Shown: positions 1 through 8,142, numbered from the stretch's first letter. The stretch is DNA of 64,000 bases from Caulobacter segnis (GCF_029543125.1 NZ_JARQWW010000003.1:186001-250000); one strand, 5' to 3'. The notes: a model not told the origin generated them from the letters alone. A program made the numbers and translations.

Positions 1-53
1 CAGTCGCGCGGCGGCTCCGCCCCCCAGGCCTTGATCTGGGTCTCAATATTCAT
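1..53 (-). CDS. Probable uracil-DNA glycosylase, N-terminal fragment
   Basis: Only the first 17 codons are in the window. The reading frame opens with an ATG on the minus strand at 53, inside the last codons of the NYN gene (11-bp overlap), and runs off the left edge as MNIETQIKAWGAEPPRDC. A short charged leader ending in Asp-Cys is how I recall the start of family 4/5 uracil-DNA glycosylases, which continue with a CPLCPRLV-type iron-sulphur motif, but that motif lies outside the window. The overlap implies co-transcription with the NYN gene. The reading frame is well supported; the function is a guess from a very short peptide. Confidence 0.4.
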   Translation of the reverse strand, partial: MNIETQIKAWGAEPPRD

Positions 54-642
54 CGTCGGCGTCCCGCTCGGCGGGGGTGCGGCCTTCGGACACGAAGCGG
101 GGCAGGGGGCTGCGCTGCGGACGGCCCACCATGTCGGCCAGATCCGCCAGCTCCACGAAGGTGTCGGCCTGGCGGCGCAGGTCGTCCGACGCCATGGGCG
201 GCTGCGACTTCATGGTCGAGACCACGGTCACCCGCTTGCCCTTGCGCTGCACCGCCTCGATCAGGGCCCGGAAGTCGCCGTTGCCGCTGAGCAGGACCAG
301 ATGGTCGGCGTGGTCGGCCATGGTCAGCATGTCGACGGTAAGCTCCACGTCCATGCTGCCGCGCCAGCGCTTGCGGCCCTGGGCGTCGGTGTATTCCTTG
401 GCCGACTTGGTCACCATGGTGAAGCCATTGTAGTCGAGCCAATCCACCAGCGGGCGGATCGGCGAATAGTCGTCGTTCTCGGCGATGGCGGTGTAGTAGT
501 AGGCGCGGATCAGCACGCCCCGGCGGCTGAACTCCGTCAGCAGCTTCTTGTAGTCGATGTCGAAGCCGAGGGCCTTGCTGGCCGAGTAGAAGTTCGCTCC
601 ATCGATGAACAGGGCGAGGCGGTCGGTGGGATAAAAGGTCAC
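43..642 (-). CDS. NYN domain (LabA/DUF88-type) putative ribonuclease
   Basis: About 199 residues. The N-terminal FIDGANFY motif, the central GSMDVELTVDM segment and the SGNGDF motif followed by a basic stretch (KGKRV) are the acidic-pocket signatures of NYN/PIN-like LabA/DUF88 proteins, thought to be metal-dependent RNases; the substrate is unknown. Two starts are possible: TTG at 648 or GTG at 642. I prefer 642 because a GGA lies about 7 bases upstream. The gene diverges from folK with only about 11 bp between start codons and overlaps the probable glycosylase downstream. The C-terminus is acidic and probably disordered. Confidence 0.85.
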   Translation of the reverse strand: MTFYPTDRLALFIDGANFYSASKALGFDIDYKKLLTEFSRRGVLIRAYYYTAIAENDDYSPIRPLVDWLDYNGFTMVTKSAKEYTDAQGRKRWRGSMDVELTVDMLTMADHADHLVLLSGNGDFRALIEAVQRKGKRVTVVSTMKSQPPMASDDLRRQADTFVELADLADMVGRPQRSPLPRFVSEGRTPAERDADDEY

Positions 643-653
643 GATCAAATCCA

Positions 654-1175
654 GTGAATCAATCCGCTGAACATACCGATCTGGACGACGCCGTCATCGT
701 CGCTTTGGGCAGCGACCTGCCCGGCGCCTATCCGTCCTGCGTCGACCTGCTGGAGGCGGCGCGGGAGCGGTTCGCGGACCACGGCCTGGCGATCCTTGCC
801 CGATCCGGCTGGTGGCGTTCGGCCGCCTGGCCCGATCCGTCCAAGCCGCCCTATGTGAACGGCGTGGTCTTCGTCCGCACCGATCTCGACGCCAAGGGGA
901 CTCACCGCGCCTTGCAGGCCCTGGAGACCGCCTTCGGGCGGAAACGGGGGGAGGCCAACGCCCCGCGCACCCTGGATCTCGATCTGATCGCCTTCGGGCG
1001 GCAGGTGATCGAGACCCCCGACCTGACCCTGCCGCACCCGCGGGCGCACGAGCGTCTGTTCGTCATGGGTCCGCTGTCACAGGTGGCGCCGGGCTGGCGG
1101 CACCCCATATCAGGGGCGGCCGCCGACCATCTGGCGGCTGCTGCGACGGTCGGCCGCGACGCAAAGCCGATCTGA
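654..1175 (+). CDS. folK: 2-amino-4-hydroxy-6-hydroxymethyldihydropteridine pyrophosphokinase
   Basis: A 173-residue protein catalysing ATP-dependent pyrophosphorylation of 6-hydroxymethyl-7,8-dihydropterin in folate synthesis. The family signatures are VALGSDLPG near residue 16, the PYVNGVV strand, and RTLDLDLIAFG, which carries the Asp residues that bind the two magnesium ions. Length is normal for the family. The start used is GTG at 654; there is no good ribosome-binding site and no ATG that keeps the VALGS strand, so the start is uncertain. It is followed by rpoZ and relA/spoT, as in Caulobacter relatives. The cytosolic role is secure from the motifs. Confidence 0.93.
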   Translation: MNQSAEHTDLDDAVIVALGSDLPGAYPSCVDLLEAARERFADHGLAILARSGWWRSAAWPDPSKPPYVNGVVFVRTDLDAKGTHRALQALETAFGRKRGEANAPRTLDLDLIAFGRQVIETPDLTLPHPRAHERLFVMGPLSQVAPGWRHPISGAAADHLAAAATVGRDAKPI

Positions 1176-1200
1176 GCGGCTCTTGACATTGCCGGTGAGG

Positions 1201-1229
1201 TTGAACAAACAGCCGCGCCTCTATATTTT
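1201..1229 (+). promoter_or_regulatory. Candidate rpoZ promoter
   Basis: TTGAAC at 1201-1206 and TATTTT at 1224-1229 are separated by 17 bp, with a more AT-rich tract (TATATTTTA) than anything else nearby. A TTGACA occurs just upstream at 1183-1188 but has no matching -10 at a normal distance. A transcript starting near 1236 would begin inside the GTTC repeat described separately. Inference from sequence only. Confidence 0.4.
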
Positions 1230-1234
1230 AGATC

Positions 1235-1249
1235 GTTCTATTCCCGTTC
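1235..1249. promoter_or_regulatory. LexA-type SOS box, exact GTTC-N7-GTTC
   Basis: GTTC at 1235-1238 and GTTC at 1246-1249 are separated by exactly seven bases, the LexA operator form of Alphaproteobacteria (known from Caulobacter and Rhodobacter). It lies between the candidate -10 and the rpoZ start codon at 1260, where a repressor would block initiation. About one match of this form is expected by chance in a window of this size, so position is the main support. Confidence 0.35.
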
Positions 1250-1259
1250 CGAGGACTCC

Positions 1260-1619
1260 ATGGCCCGCGTCACCGTCGAAGATTGCGTCGAGAAGGTTCC
1301 CAACCGCTTCAGCCTCGTGCTGCTGGCGGCCCACCGCGCGCGCGCCATCTCTGCGGGTTCGGCCCTGCTGATCGACCGCGACAACGACAAGAACCCGGTC
1401 TGCGCCCTGCGCGAGATCGCCGACGACGTCGTGGACGCTGAAGGCCTGAAGGAAAACCTGATCGGCACGCTGCAACGCGTCGACGAGCACTCGGAAGCCG
1501 AGGAAGAGGCCGAAACCCTCGCCCTGCTGGCCGATCCGACGCACCAGCAGATGAGCGAGGCCGAACTGGTCCGCGCTCTGCAAAGCGACCGTGACGGCGG
1601 CCAGGAGGAGCGGTACTGA
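1260..1619 (+). CDS. rpoZ: DNA-directed RNA polymerase omega subunit
   Basis: A 119-residue protein. The N-terminal two-thirds is the RpoZ/Rpb6-like fold that folds and holds the beta' subunit: MARVTVEDC, then [14 protein letters not shown], then residues near [10 protein letters not shown]. The C-terminal extension is acidic and glutamate-rich ([15 protein letters not shown]), as usual in alphaproteobacterial omega. It is followed after about 60 bp by the RelA/SpoT gene, a conserved pairing (omega also takes part in ppGpp binding). A candidate promoter and a LexA-like box lie directly upstream. Confidence 0.95.
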   Translation: MARVTVEDCVEKVPNRFSLVLLAAHRARAISAGSALLIDRDNDKNPVCALREIADDVVDAEGLKENLIGTLQRVDEHSEAEEEAETLALLADPTHQQMSEAELVRALQSDRDGGQEERY

Positions 1620-1681
1620 GCCCCGAAGGCTCAGAACCCCTCATTCTAGAGGCGGCCGAGCCGGCCGCCCCACCCGCGAAC

Positions 1682-3910
1682 ATGCCGAAAACAGAAGCCG
1701 GACAAGCGCCGGCTTCTGCTGACTCGAAGAAGGCCGTGCGGCCCAAGTTCCTTCGCCAGTACGAGTTGATCGAGCGGGTCCTGTCCTATGACCCGACCGC
1801 CGACGAGGCGCTGCTGAACCGCGCCTATGTCTACGCTATGCGTATGCATGGTTCGCAGACCCGGGCCTCCGGCGATCCCTATTACGCCCACCCCATCGAG
1901 GTGGCGGGCATCCTCACCGAATACCGCCTCGACACGGCCAGCATCGTCACCGCGCTGCTGCATGACGTGATCGAGGACACCGCCGTCACCCGCGAGGACA
2001 TTGAGACTCTGTTCGGGGCCGAGGTCGGCGAGTTGGTCGAGGGCGTCACCAAGCTGTCCAAGCTGGAGCTCCAGGCCGAGCACCTCCGTCAGGCCGAGAA
2101 CCTGCGCAAGTTCATCCTGGCCATCTCCAAGGACGTCCGCGTCCTGATGGTCAAGCTGGCCGACCGTCTGCACAACATGCGGACGCTGCACTTCATCAAG
2201 AGCCCGGCCAAGCGCGAACGGATCGCCCGCGAGACCCTGGACATCTACGCCCCCCTGGCTCGCAGCATCGGCGTCCACCGCATCTGCACCGAGCTGGAGG
2301 AGCTGTCCTTCGAGCACCTGAACCCGGTGGCGCGGAACGCGATCATCCGCCGCCTGGAGGTGCTGCGCGAAGAGCAGGGCGGGGCGGTGTCCCTGGTCAG
2401 CCAAGCCATCGCCGCGCGGCTGGACGACGCCGGCATCCCCGCCCGGGTCTATGGCCGCGAGAAGCAGCCCTATTCGATCTGGCGCAAGCTGCAGCGCAAG
2501 TCGGTCGGCTTCGCCCAGCTGTCGGACATCTACGCCTTCCGCGTTCTGGTGGACACCACGGACGACTGCTACCGCGCCCTGGGCGTGGTCCACCGCGCCT
2601 GGCCGTCGGTGCCGGAGCGGTTCAAGGACTACATCTCCACGCCCAAGCGGAACAACTACCGCTCGATCCACACCACGGTGGTGGGGTCCAAGGGCATGCG
2701 GATCGAGATGCAGATCCGCACCGCCGCCATGGACCGCGTGGCCGAAGAGGGCGTGGCCGCCCACTGGCGCTACAAGGACACCTCCTACGGCTTCGACGCC
2801 GAGGCCATGGAGCAGGACGGCGGCCGCGACCCGCTGGCCAACCTGCGCCAGCTGGTCCAGGTGCTGGAGCATGGCGGCGACGCCGAGGATCTGATCGAAC
2901 ACGCCAAGCTCGAGATGTTCCTCGACCAGGTGTTCGTCTTCACCCCCAAGGGGAAGCTGGTCAGCCTGCCGCGCGGGGCCATGCCGCTGGACTTCGCTTA
3001 CGCTGTCCACACCGACGTGGGCGACACCTGCATCGGGGTGAAGGTCAACGGCGAGCTGAAGCCGATGCGCACCGTGCTGAACAACGGCGACGTGGTCGAG
3101 GTGGTGCGCGGGTCCAAGCCGGTCGTGCCGCCGGACTGGCGCTCCCTGACCGTGACGGGCCGGGCCCGTTCTGCCATCCGCCGCCACATCCGCCAGACCG
3201 AGAAGGAAGAGTTCCTGCGCCTCGGCCGCAGCGCCATCGACCAGGGGTTCGAGCGGGCCGGCAAGAAGCGCGCAGGGGTCTCCCTGCGCCCGGTTCTGGA
3301 GCGCTTCGCCGTCTCCGCCGAGGACGATCTGTACGACGCTGTCGGCCGCGGCCGCATCAGCGTCAATCAGGTGCTGGAGGTGCTGTTCCCCGGCCTGAAG
3401 GACAGCCAGAAGGCCCCCACCGGCGCCAAGCGGATCGAGGACGGCGCGGCGGCCCGCACCTATGTTCGCGGCAGCGGCCTGACCCCCGGCGTGAGCCTTC
3501 ATTTCGGGACCTGCTGCAATCCGGTGCCGGGCGACCGCATCGTCGGCATCCTGGAACCCGAGAAGGGGCTGGTGGTCCATACCATCGACTGCAAGCGCCT
3601 GGCCGAGTTCGAGGACCGCGAGGACCTGTGGCGCGACCTCAGCTGGACCGCCGAGGCCGAGCGCGAGACCATCGCCCAGGCCCGCCTGACCGCCACAATC
3701 ACCGACGCCCCGGGCGTTCTGGGCCAGGCCTGCACCATCGTCGGCGAGGCGGGCGGCAACATCGTCGGCCTGGTGATGAACCACCGCCATTCCGAGTTCT
3801 TCGACGTGGTCATGGATATCGAGGTCAAGGACGCCAAGCACCTGACCCACATCGCCGCCGCCCTTCGGACCTGCCCGAACGTCGAGACGGTGGAGCGCGC
3901 CCGCGGCTAA
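1682..3910 (+). CDS. spoT: Bifunctional (p)ppGpp synthetase/hydrolase, RelA/SpoT family
   Basis: A 742-residue long RSH protein that makes and degrades (p)ppGpp in the stringent response. Visible domains in order: HD hydrolase with His70, His-Asp 94-95 and Glu-Asp 98-99 intact (HDVIED) and RLHNMRTL; synthetase with YAFRVLV and RFKDYISTPKRNNYRSIH; TGS beginning FVFTPKGK; a conserved cysteine/zinc-finger region (FGTCCNPVPGD); and a C-terminal ACT domain (ITDAPGVLGQ). Because the hydrolase residues are present it should be bifunctional. Most Caulobacterales carry a single such enzyme. ATG at 1682 follows a GC-rich inverted repeat after rpoZ. The long minus-strand frame opposite it is a codon shadow. 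Confidence 0.96.
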   Translation: MPKTEAGQAPASADSKKAVRPKFLRQYELIERVLSYDPTADEALLNRAYVYAMRMHGSQTRASGDPYYAHPIEVAGILTEYRLDTASIVTALLHDVIEDTAVTREDIETLFGAEVGELVEGVTKLSKLELQAEHLRQAENLRKFILAISKDVRVLMVKLADRLHNMRTLHFIKSPAKRERIARETLDIYAPLARSIGVHRICTELEELSFEHLNPVARNAIIRRLEVLREEQGGAVSLVSQAIAARLDDAGIPARVYGREKQPYSIWRKLQRKSVGFAQLSDIYAFRVLVDTTDDCYRALGVVHRAWPSVPERFKDYISTPKRNNYRSIHTTVVGSKGMRIEMQIRTAAMDRVAEEGVAAHWRYKDTSYGFDAEAMEQDGGRDPLANLRQLVQVLEHGGDAEDLIEHAKLEMFLDQVFVFTPKGKLVSLPRGAMPLDFAYAVHTDVGDTCIGVKVNGELKPMRTVLNNGDVVEVVRGSKPVVPPDWRSLTVTGRARSAIRRHIRQTEKEEFLRLGRSAIDQGFERAGKKRAGVSLRPVLERFAVSAEDDLYDAVGRGRISVNQVLEVLFPGLKDSQKAPTGAKRIEDGAAARTYVRGSGLTPGVSLHFGTCCNPVPGDRIVGILEPEKGLVVHTIDCKRLAEFEDREDLWRDLSWTAEAERETIAQARLTATITDAPGVLGQACTIVGEAGGNIVGLVMNHRHSEFFDVVMDIEVKDAKHLTHIAAALRTCPNVETVERARG

Positions 3911-3922
3911 GCCAACACTTGG

Positions 3923-4831
3923 CTAGGCTGGCGTCAGCATCCCCGGCGCGGCGCGAAACCGGGCCGCGTCCCGCAGCGGCGGGGCGCCGAACACCCGGCT
4001 GTATTCCCGACTGAACTGCGAGGGGCTGTCATAGCCGACCGCGTGCCCGGCCGAGGCGGCGTCCATGTTCTGGGCGACGATCAGGCGGCGAGCCTCCTGA
4101 AGGCGAAGCTGCTTCTGGTACTGCAGCGGGCTCATGGCCGTGACGGTCTTGAAGTGCTGATGCAGGGCCGAGGCGCTCATGCCGGCTTCCGATGCGACGC
4201 TATCGACGCTGAACGGCCGGCTGTAGTTCTGCTTGATCCAGGAAATGGCGCGATTGACCTGCTGCAGGCGGTTGTCGGCCATGGCGATCTGGGCCATGCG
4301 CGCGCCCTGGTCGCCGGTCAGCAGGCGATAGAGGATCTCCCGCTCCACCAGCGGCGCCAGAATGGCGGCGTCATCCGGGGAGTCGAGCAGGGCGACCAGC
4401 CGCAGGGCGGCGTCCAGCAGGCCGGGCGTCACCGGGCTGACCGCCACCCCGCCGACGGGCTCCCGCCGGGCCTTGGCCAGACCCGCATCCATCACCAGGG
4501 CCCCGGCCATGGCCGGGTCGATATCCAGCCGCAGGCACAGGTATGGCGCCTCGGGCGTCGCCTCGATCACTTGGCCGATCACCGGCACGTCCACCGAGAC
4601 GATCAGGTATTTCTCGCGGTCGTAGATGTGGACCGCGTCGCCCACCAGGACCTGCTTGCGGCCCTGGACGATCAGGCACACGGCGGGCTCGTGCAGGGCC
4701 AGCAGAGGCTCGGTGGGGGTGGAGGCGCGGATCAGGCCGACCCGGGCCAGGGCGGTCTCGTGCATACCGTCGCTGCCGGTGAATCGTTCAATGAGGGCGG
4801 CGAGTTCGGTTCGAGCGTCCATGGGGTTCAT
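3923..4831 (-). CDS. AraC family transcriptional regulator
   Basis: A 302-residue protein. The first 180 residues resemble the AraC_N cupin-like effector domain (PAVCLIVQGRKQVLVGD, YLIVSVDVPV), and the last 100 are a two-helix-turn-helix AraC DNA-binding domain (SVASEAGMSASALHQHFK, then AVGYDSPSQFSREYSRVFG). It is divergent from an SDR dehydrogenase 176 bp away. That regulator-SDR arrangement is common and suggests the SDR is its target. The ligand cannot be read from the sequence; regulators of this subtype are often linked to redox or aldehyde stress, which is only inference here. Confidence 0.9.
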   Translation of the reverse strand: MNPMDARTELAALIERFTGSDGMHETALARVGLIRASTPTEPLLALHEPAVCLIVQGRKQVLVGDAVHIYDREKYLIVSVDVPVIGQVIEATPEAPYLCLRLDIDPAMAGALVMDAGLAKARREPVGGVAVSPVTPGLLDAALRLVALLDSPDDAAILAPLVEREILYRLLTGDQGARMAQIAMADNRLQQVNRAISWIKQNYSRPFSVDSVASEAGMSASALHQHFKTVTAMSPLQYQKQLRLQEARRLIVAQNMDAASAGHAVGYDSPSQFSREYSRVFGAPPLRDAARFRAAPGMLTPA

Positions 4832-4891
4832 CCTTCAGGCCTTGGACGAAGTCCTACGCGCGTGGCCTGGGTCTATCCAGCAGTCGGACGC

Positions 4892-4910
4892 GATCATGGA
4901 GGATCGTGCA
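4892..4910. promoter_or_regulatory. Tandem half-sites in the AraC-SDR intergenic region
   Basis: GATCATGGA (4892-4900) and GATCGTGCA (4902-4910) are direct repeats matching at 7 of 9 bases with a 10-bp period, so both face the same side of the helix. They sit in the 176-bp divergent gap and fit the tandem half-site layout of AraC operators. Nothing else in the gap is clearly recognisable. Confidence 0.3.
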
Positions 4911-5007
4911 ATCCTTGGCCAGTATCGATCTACCGCTTCAAGCCGCCGCGGGCGGAAGCTGACCTCACCCGGCCAAGACGGCCGATCCCCAAAGAACGAG
5001 GTCTGAA

Positions 5008-5751
5008 ATGTCCAGCGTCCAATCCCTTCAAGACAAGGTCGTCGTCATCACCGGCGCCAGCAGCGGCATCGGCGAGGGCGTGGCCCGCCTGCTGGCCGAG
5101 CGCGGCGCCCATGTGGTCGTCGGCGCCCGCCGCACTGACCGTCTGGCCGTCCTGGTCGACGAGATCGCCAAGGCCGGCGGCTCCGCCCGCTTCCACGCCG
5201 TCGATGTGACGGACCGGGCCAGCGTCGAGGCCTTCGTGGCGGCCGCCGTCGTCGAGTTCGGCAAGATCGACGTGCTGGTGAACAACGCCGGCGTCATGCC
5301 GCTGTCGGCGCTCAACGCCCTGAAGGTGGATGAGTGGGACCGGATGATCGACGTGAACATCCGCGGAGTCCTGCACGGCATCGCCGCCGCCCTGCCGCGC
5401 ATGGAGGCGCAAGGATCCGGCCACATCATCAACATCGCCTCGATCGGCGCGCACTATGTGGTGCCCACCGGCGCGGTCTATTGCGCCACCAAGTTCGCGG
5501 TGCGGGCCATCTCCGACGGCCTGCGTCAGGAGACCGACAAGCTGCGGGTCACCGTGGTGTCGCCGGGCGTGGTGGAGTCCGAACTGGCCGACACCATCTC
5601 CGACGAGGCGTCGCGTGAGGGGATGAAGGAGTTCCGCCGCATCGCCATCCAGCCGGACGCCATCGCCCGCGCCATCGTCTATGCGGTAGAGCAGCCGCAG
5701 GAGGTGGACGTCAGCGAGCTGATCGTCCGTCCGACCGCCAGCCCGTACTGA
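5008..5751 (+). CDS. Short-chain dehydrogenase/reductase (classical SDR)
   Basis: A 247-residue classical SDR. The cofactor motif GASSGIG is at 16-22, NNAG at 92-95, and the catalytic triad is Ser145, Tyr158 and Lys162 (YCATK). The Arg-Arg pair following beta-2 (GARRTDR) favours NADP(H) over NAD(H). The ribosome site GAGG lies 7 bases before ATG. It is divergent from an AraC regulator and is probably regulated by it. The substrate is unknown; the sequence resembles the many oxidoreductases annotated as 3-oxoacyl reductase or clavulanate-dehydrogenase-like. Confidence 0.92.
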   Translation: MSSVQSLQDKVVVITGASSGIGEGVARLLAERGAHVVVGARRTDRLAVLVDEIAKAGGSARFHAVDVTDRASVEAFVAAAVVEFGKIDVLVNNAGVMPLSALNALKVDEWDRMIDVNIRGVLHGIAAALPRMEAQGSGHIINIASIGAHYVVPTGAVYCATKFAVRAISDGLRQETDKLRVTVVSPGVVESELADTISDEASREGMKEFRRIAIQPDAIARAIVYAVEQPQEVDVSELIVRPTASPY

Positions 5752-5753
5752 GC

Positions 5754-6641
5754 TTAAAGCTCGGCCTCACCCTTCAGGACCGGCACACAGCCGCCGCCGA
5801 CGGTCGCACGGATGCCGTCGGCGGTTCGGCGTGCGGTGGTGCTGAGCAGGGAGGGACGGCCCATCTCGACGCCCTGGACGATCTCCCAGGCGCCTTCCTC
5901 GGCGTCGGTGAAGGACAGCAGAAGGGCGGCCAGGGTGACATTGGCGCTGCCGGTGGCCGGGTCCTCCCAGGTGCCGGCCAGCGGGGCGAACATCCGGGTG
6001 CGGATGCGGCCCTTGTCCCTGGCGTAGAGGTGCAGAGCCAGGCGTTGGGTGTCCAACTGGTCCGAATGGGCGGCGAGGGCGGCCTGGAACGCCGCCAGGC
6101 TCGGCGCCGCGCGGGTTAGGGCCTCCGGCGTCGCCTCGGCGAAGAAGAACGGGTTGCCGGTGCTGGCCAGGATCGGCGGATGGGTGTCGGTCACCAGATC
6201 GGCCACATGCAGGCCCGCGCAGGCCGCCGTGTGGTCGGCGGGCAGGATCATGCCGGTGGACAGGGGCTGGGGCGCGGCGATGACGCCGCCCGTGGGCTGA
6301 CCGTCCGGCCCGCGCTGGATCGATACCTCGACGATGCCGGCCGGAACCTCCAGCCGCAGGGCGTCGCCGCCGCGCATCTTGGACAGGACATAGCCGGTGC
6401 CGACGCTGGGATGGCCGGCGAAGGGCATTTCGGCCGTGGGGTTGAAGATGCGGACCTTGGCCGTGTTGGCCGGGTCTTCCGGCGGCAGGATGAAGGTCGT
6501 CTCGCTGAGATTGAACTCCGTGGCCAGGGCCTGCATCTGCTCGCCCGTCAGGCCGCGCGCGTCGGTGAACACCGCCAGCGGGTTGCCGCCGAAGCGGGTG
6601 TCGGTGAAGACGTCGAGAGTGACGAAGGCGTAGGTCGGCAT
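5754..6641 (-). CDS. PhzF family phenazine biosynthesis-like isomerase
   Basis: A 295-residue protein of the PhzF/diaminopimelate-epimerase fold. The N-terminus TLDVFTDTRFGGNPLAVF and the motif EFNLSETTFI carry the conserved active-site Glu of PhzF (SETTF). FAGHPSVGTGYVL and DPATGSAN complete the family pattern. Isomerases of this family act on small hydrophobic substrates; without other phz genes, phenazine synthesis is unlikely. It diverges from a small ArsR-type regulator with only 36 bp between start codons, which suggests regulation by that protein. It ends 2 bp from the SDR on the other strand. Confidence 0.9.
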   Translation of the reverse strand: MPTYAFVTLDVFTDTRFGGNPLAVFTDARGLTGEQMQALATEFNLSETTFILPPEDPANTAKVRIFNPTAEMPFAGHPSVGTGYVLSKMRGGDALRLEVPAGIVEVSIQRGPDGQPTGGVIAAPQPLSTGMILPADHTAACAGLHVADLVTDTHPPILASTGNPFFFAEATPEALTRAAPSLAAFQAALAAHSDQLDTQRLALHLYARDKGRIRTRMFAPLAGTWEDPATGSANVTLAALLLSFTDAEEGAWEIVQGVEMGRPSLLSTTARRTADGIRATVGGGCVPVLKGEAEL

Positions 6642-6677
6642 GGACGGGTTCCGGCATCAGGGGGAGGCATGCTTGAC

Positions 6678-7010
6678 ATGGAATTAGTCGATTGGCAAAT
6701 TCCCGAAATGGACCTCGCCGAAATTTTCCGCGCCCTGGCCAATGAGAAGCGCCTCCAGGTGCTTGAGTGGCTGAAGGACCCGGTCGCGCATTTCCCGCCC
6801 CAGGTGGACGGGGACCTTGTGGAGGACGGGGTCTGCGGCGTGTTCATCGCGGACAAGCTGGGCGTCTCGGCCCCGACCTTGAGCGAACACATGAAGGTGC
6901 TGGTCGGCGCCGGGCTGGTGACGCCCAAGCGGATCAAGCAATGGACCTTCTACAAGCGTGACGAGGACGCCCTGGCGGCCGCCAAGCGTGCGATCGAGGC
7001 GCAGGTCTAG
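6678..7010 (+). CDS. ArsR family winged-helix regulator
   Basis: A 110-residue protein with a single winged helix-turn-helix: MDLAEIFRALANEKRLQVLEWL at the start (the ArsR helix preceding the HTH) and KLGVSAPTLSEHMKVLVGAGLV as recognition helix and wing. No paired cysteines for metal sensing, so the signal is unknown. ATG at 6678 is preferred over 6669 because GGAGG at 6663-6667 is 10 bases away rather than 1. It diverges from phzF. An imperfect 22-bp palindrome (16 of 22 matching, 6680-6701) falls at the very start of the coding sequence and could be an autoregulatory operator. Confidence 0.88.
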   Translation: MELVDWQIPEMDLAEIFRALANEKRLQVLEWLKDPVAHFPPQVDGDLVEDGVCGVFIADKLGVSAPTLSEHMKVLVGAGLVTPKRIKQWTFYKRDEDALAAAKRAIEAQV

Positions 7011-7102
7011 GGATAGCCGTTAAGCCAAGCCAGCAAAGGCTTGGAGGGTGAAGCTGAACCACCATAAGCTGTATTGGTGACTCGCAAGACCCTGGGGATC
7101 CA

Positions 7103-7915
7103 ATGCGGCGCTTCCTGCACGTTCTCGTCTTCACGCTCGCGGCCATGGCGGCGTCGAGCGCTTCGGCGCAGCGGCCCTCCGGAGGCATCTGCCCGACGGC
7201 CCTGGCCCGCCAGGGCGACACGCTTCAGGCCTGCGGCATTCTCACGGGCGGCTTTGTGGATCAGGTCATCGCCGCCATCACGCCGGAGACCCGCACATTG
7301 GTGCTGACCAGCGTGGGCGGCTTCTCGCGGGACGCCATCCGCCTGGCTGACGCGGCCAATCAACGCGAGCTCAGCGTCGAGATCGACCGCGTATGCCTTT
7401 CGGCCTGCGCCCATTTCGTCCTCACCGGGGCCGAGAAGGTTACGGTGCGTCCGGATACAGTGGTTGGGTTTCATCGCACGGACACGGTGATGTCGCGGGC
7501 GATGGAGGCGCGGGGCCTCAAGGACAGCGAGGACCTGGCGGCGGGGGCGCTGCTGGAGCAGGACTTCTTCCAGCGGCGCAAGATGCCGCTCTCTGCCTTG
7601 AGCGAGCCGCAAGCCCTGCTGGAGCCGCAATGCATCGGCCTGTCGCCGCGGGACGGCAGTGTCTATGTCCGGAACAACTTCGACTACTACGTGCCGACGC
7701 GCGAGGTTCTGGAAGTCTATCGCGGGCAGCGACCGATCGAGGGGTACTGGCCGAAATCGGCGGGTGAGGTGACCAAGGGGTTCACCAAGCTCAGCCCGCC
7801 TGGAGCGCCTCGCCGGACCTTCAGGTTCGGCAACTCCCGGCTGACCAGCGCCCAGATGCAGCACTACCGACTGCCGCCGAAGTGCGCGACTGAACTTGCC
7901 GTCGAGCGCTCGTGA
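7103..7915 (+). CDS. Exported ClpP/crotonase-fold protein (COG3904-like)
   Basis: 270 residues with a clear signal peptide (basic MRRF, hydrophobic core, cleavage near ASA-QRP). The mature domain has TSVGGFSRDAIRLADAAN followed by CLSACAHFVLTGAE and GFHRTD. This is the layout of periplasmic ClpP-like proteins: an SxGG oxyanion-hole loop, a Ser in the SAC motif and a His 24 residues later (25 in ClpP). That suggests a periplasmic serine hydrolase or protease; the substrate is unknown. It stands alone between an ArsR gene and a minus-strand cluster. A 92-bp gap precedes it. Confidence 0.75.
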   Translation: MRRFLHVLVFTLAAMAASSASAQRPSGGICPTALARQGDTLQACGILTGGFVDQVIAAITPETRTLVLTSVGGFSRDAIRLADAANQRELSVEIDRVCLSACAHFVLTGAEKVTVRPDTVVGFHRTDTVMSRAMEARGLKDSEDLAAGALLEQDFFQRRKMPLSALSEPQALLEPQCIGLSPRDGSVYVRNNFDYYVPTREVLEVYRGQRPIEGYWPKSAGEVTKGFTKLSPPGAPRRTFRFGNSRLTSAQMQHYRLPPKCATELAVERS

Positions 7916-7924
7916 CGACCGCCC

Positions 7925-8128
7925 TCAGCGCGTCGCCAGAAGCCTGATCCAGGCCGGCGAATGGGCCGCGGCCATGAGGGCGTACATGGTCGCCATGCCG
8001 TCGAGACCCGCCACGGGTGACGGCGTGCAGAGGGCGGCGAGGCCGTCGGAGCGCAGGGCGGCGTCGGCGGCCATGACGCCGAAGACGGGCGAGGCCGCCA
8101 GGCCGATCCAGCGCGATAGCCAGATCAT
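7925..8128 (-). CDS. Small hypothetical membrane-associated protein
   Basis: A possible 67-residue protein with two hydrophobic segments (SRWIGLAASPVFGVMAADAAL and GMATMYALMAAAH). It begins 14 bp downstream of the beta-propeller gene on the same strand, so it may be the last gene of that operon. No family is recognised, and coding status rests only on an open frame, a sensible hydrophobicity pattern and the otherwise empty 220-bp space. Confidence 0.45.
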   Translation of the reverse strand: MIWLSRWIGLAASPVFGVMAADAALRSDGLAALCTPSPVAGLDGMATMYALMAAAHSPAWIRLLATR

Positions 8129-8142
8129 CGGACTTGCGGCGC

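Noticed and set aside
1646..3850. 734-codon minus-strand frame opposite relA/spoT
   Set aside because: A high-GC codon shadow: low-complexity composition, no family motifs, and the plus-strand RSH protein is complete.
6680..6701. AATTAGTCGATTGGC at the start of the ArsR gene resembles the LysR-type element
   Set aside because: Only about 12 of 15 bases match, it lies inside coding sequence, and the second half of the 35-bp element is missing; probably chance or the ArsR protein's own operator.
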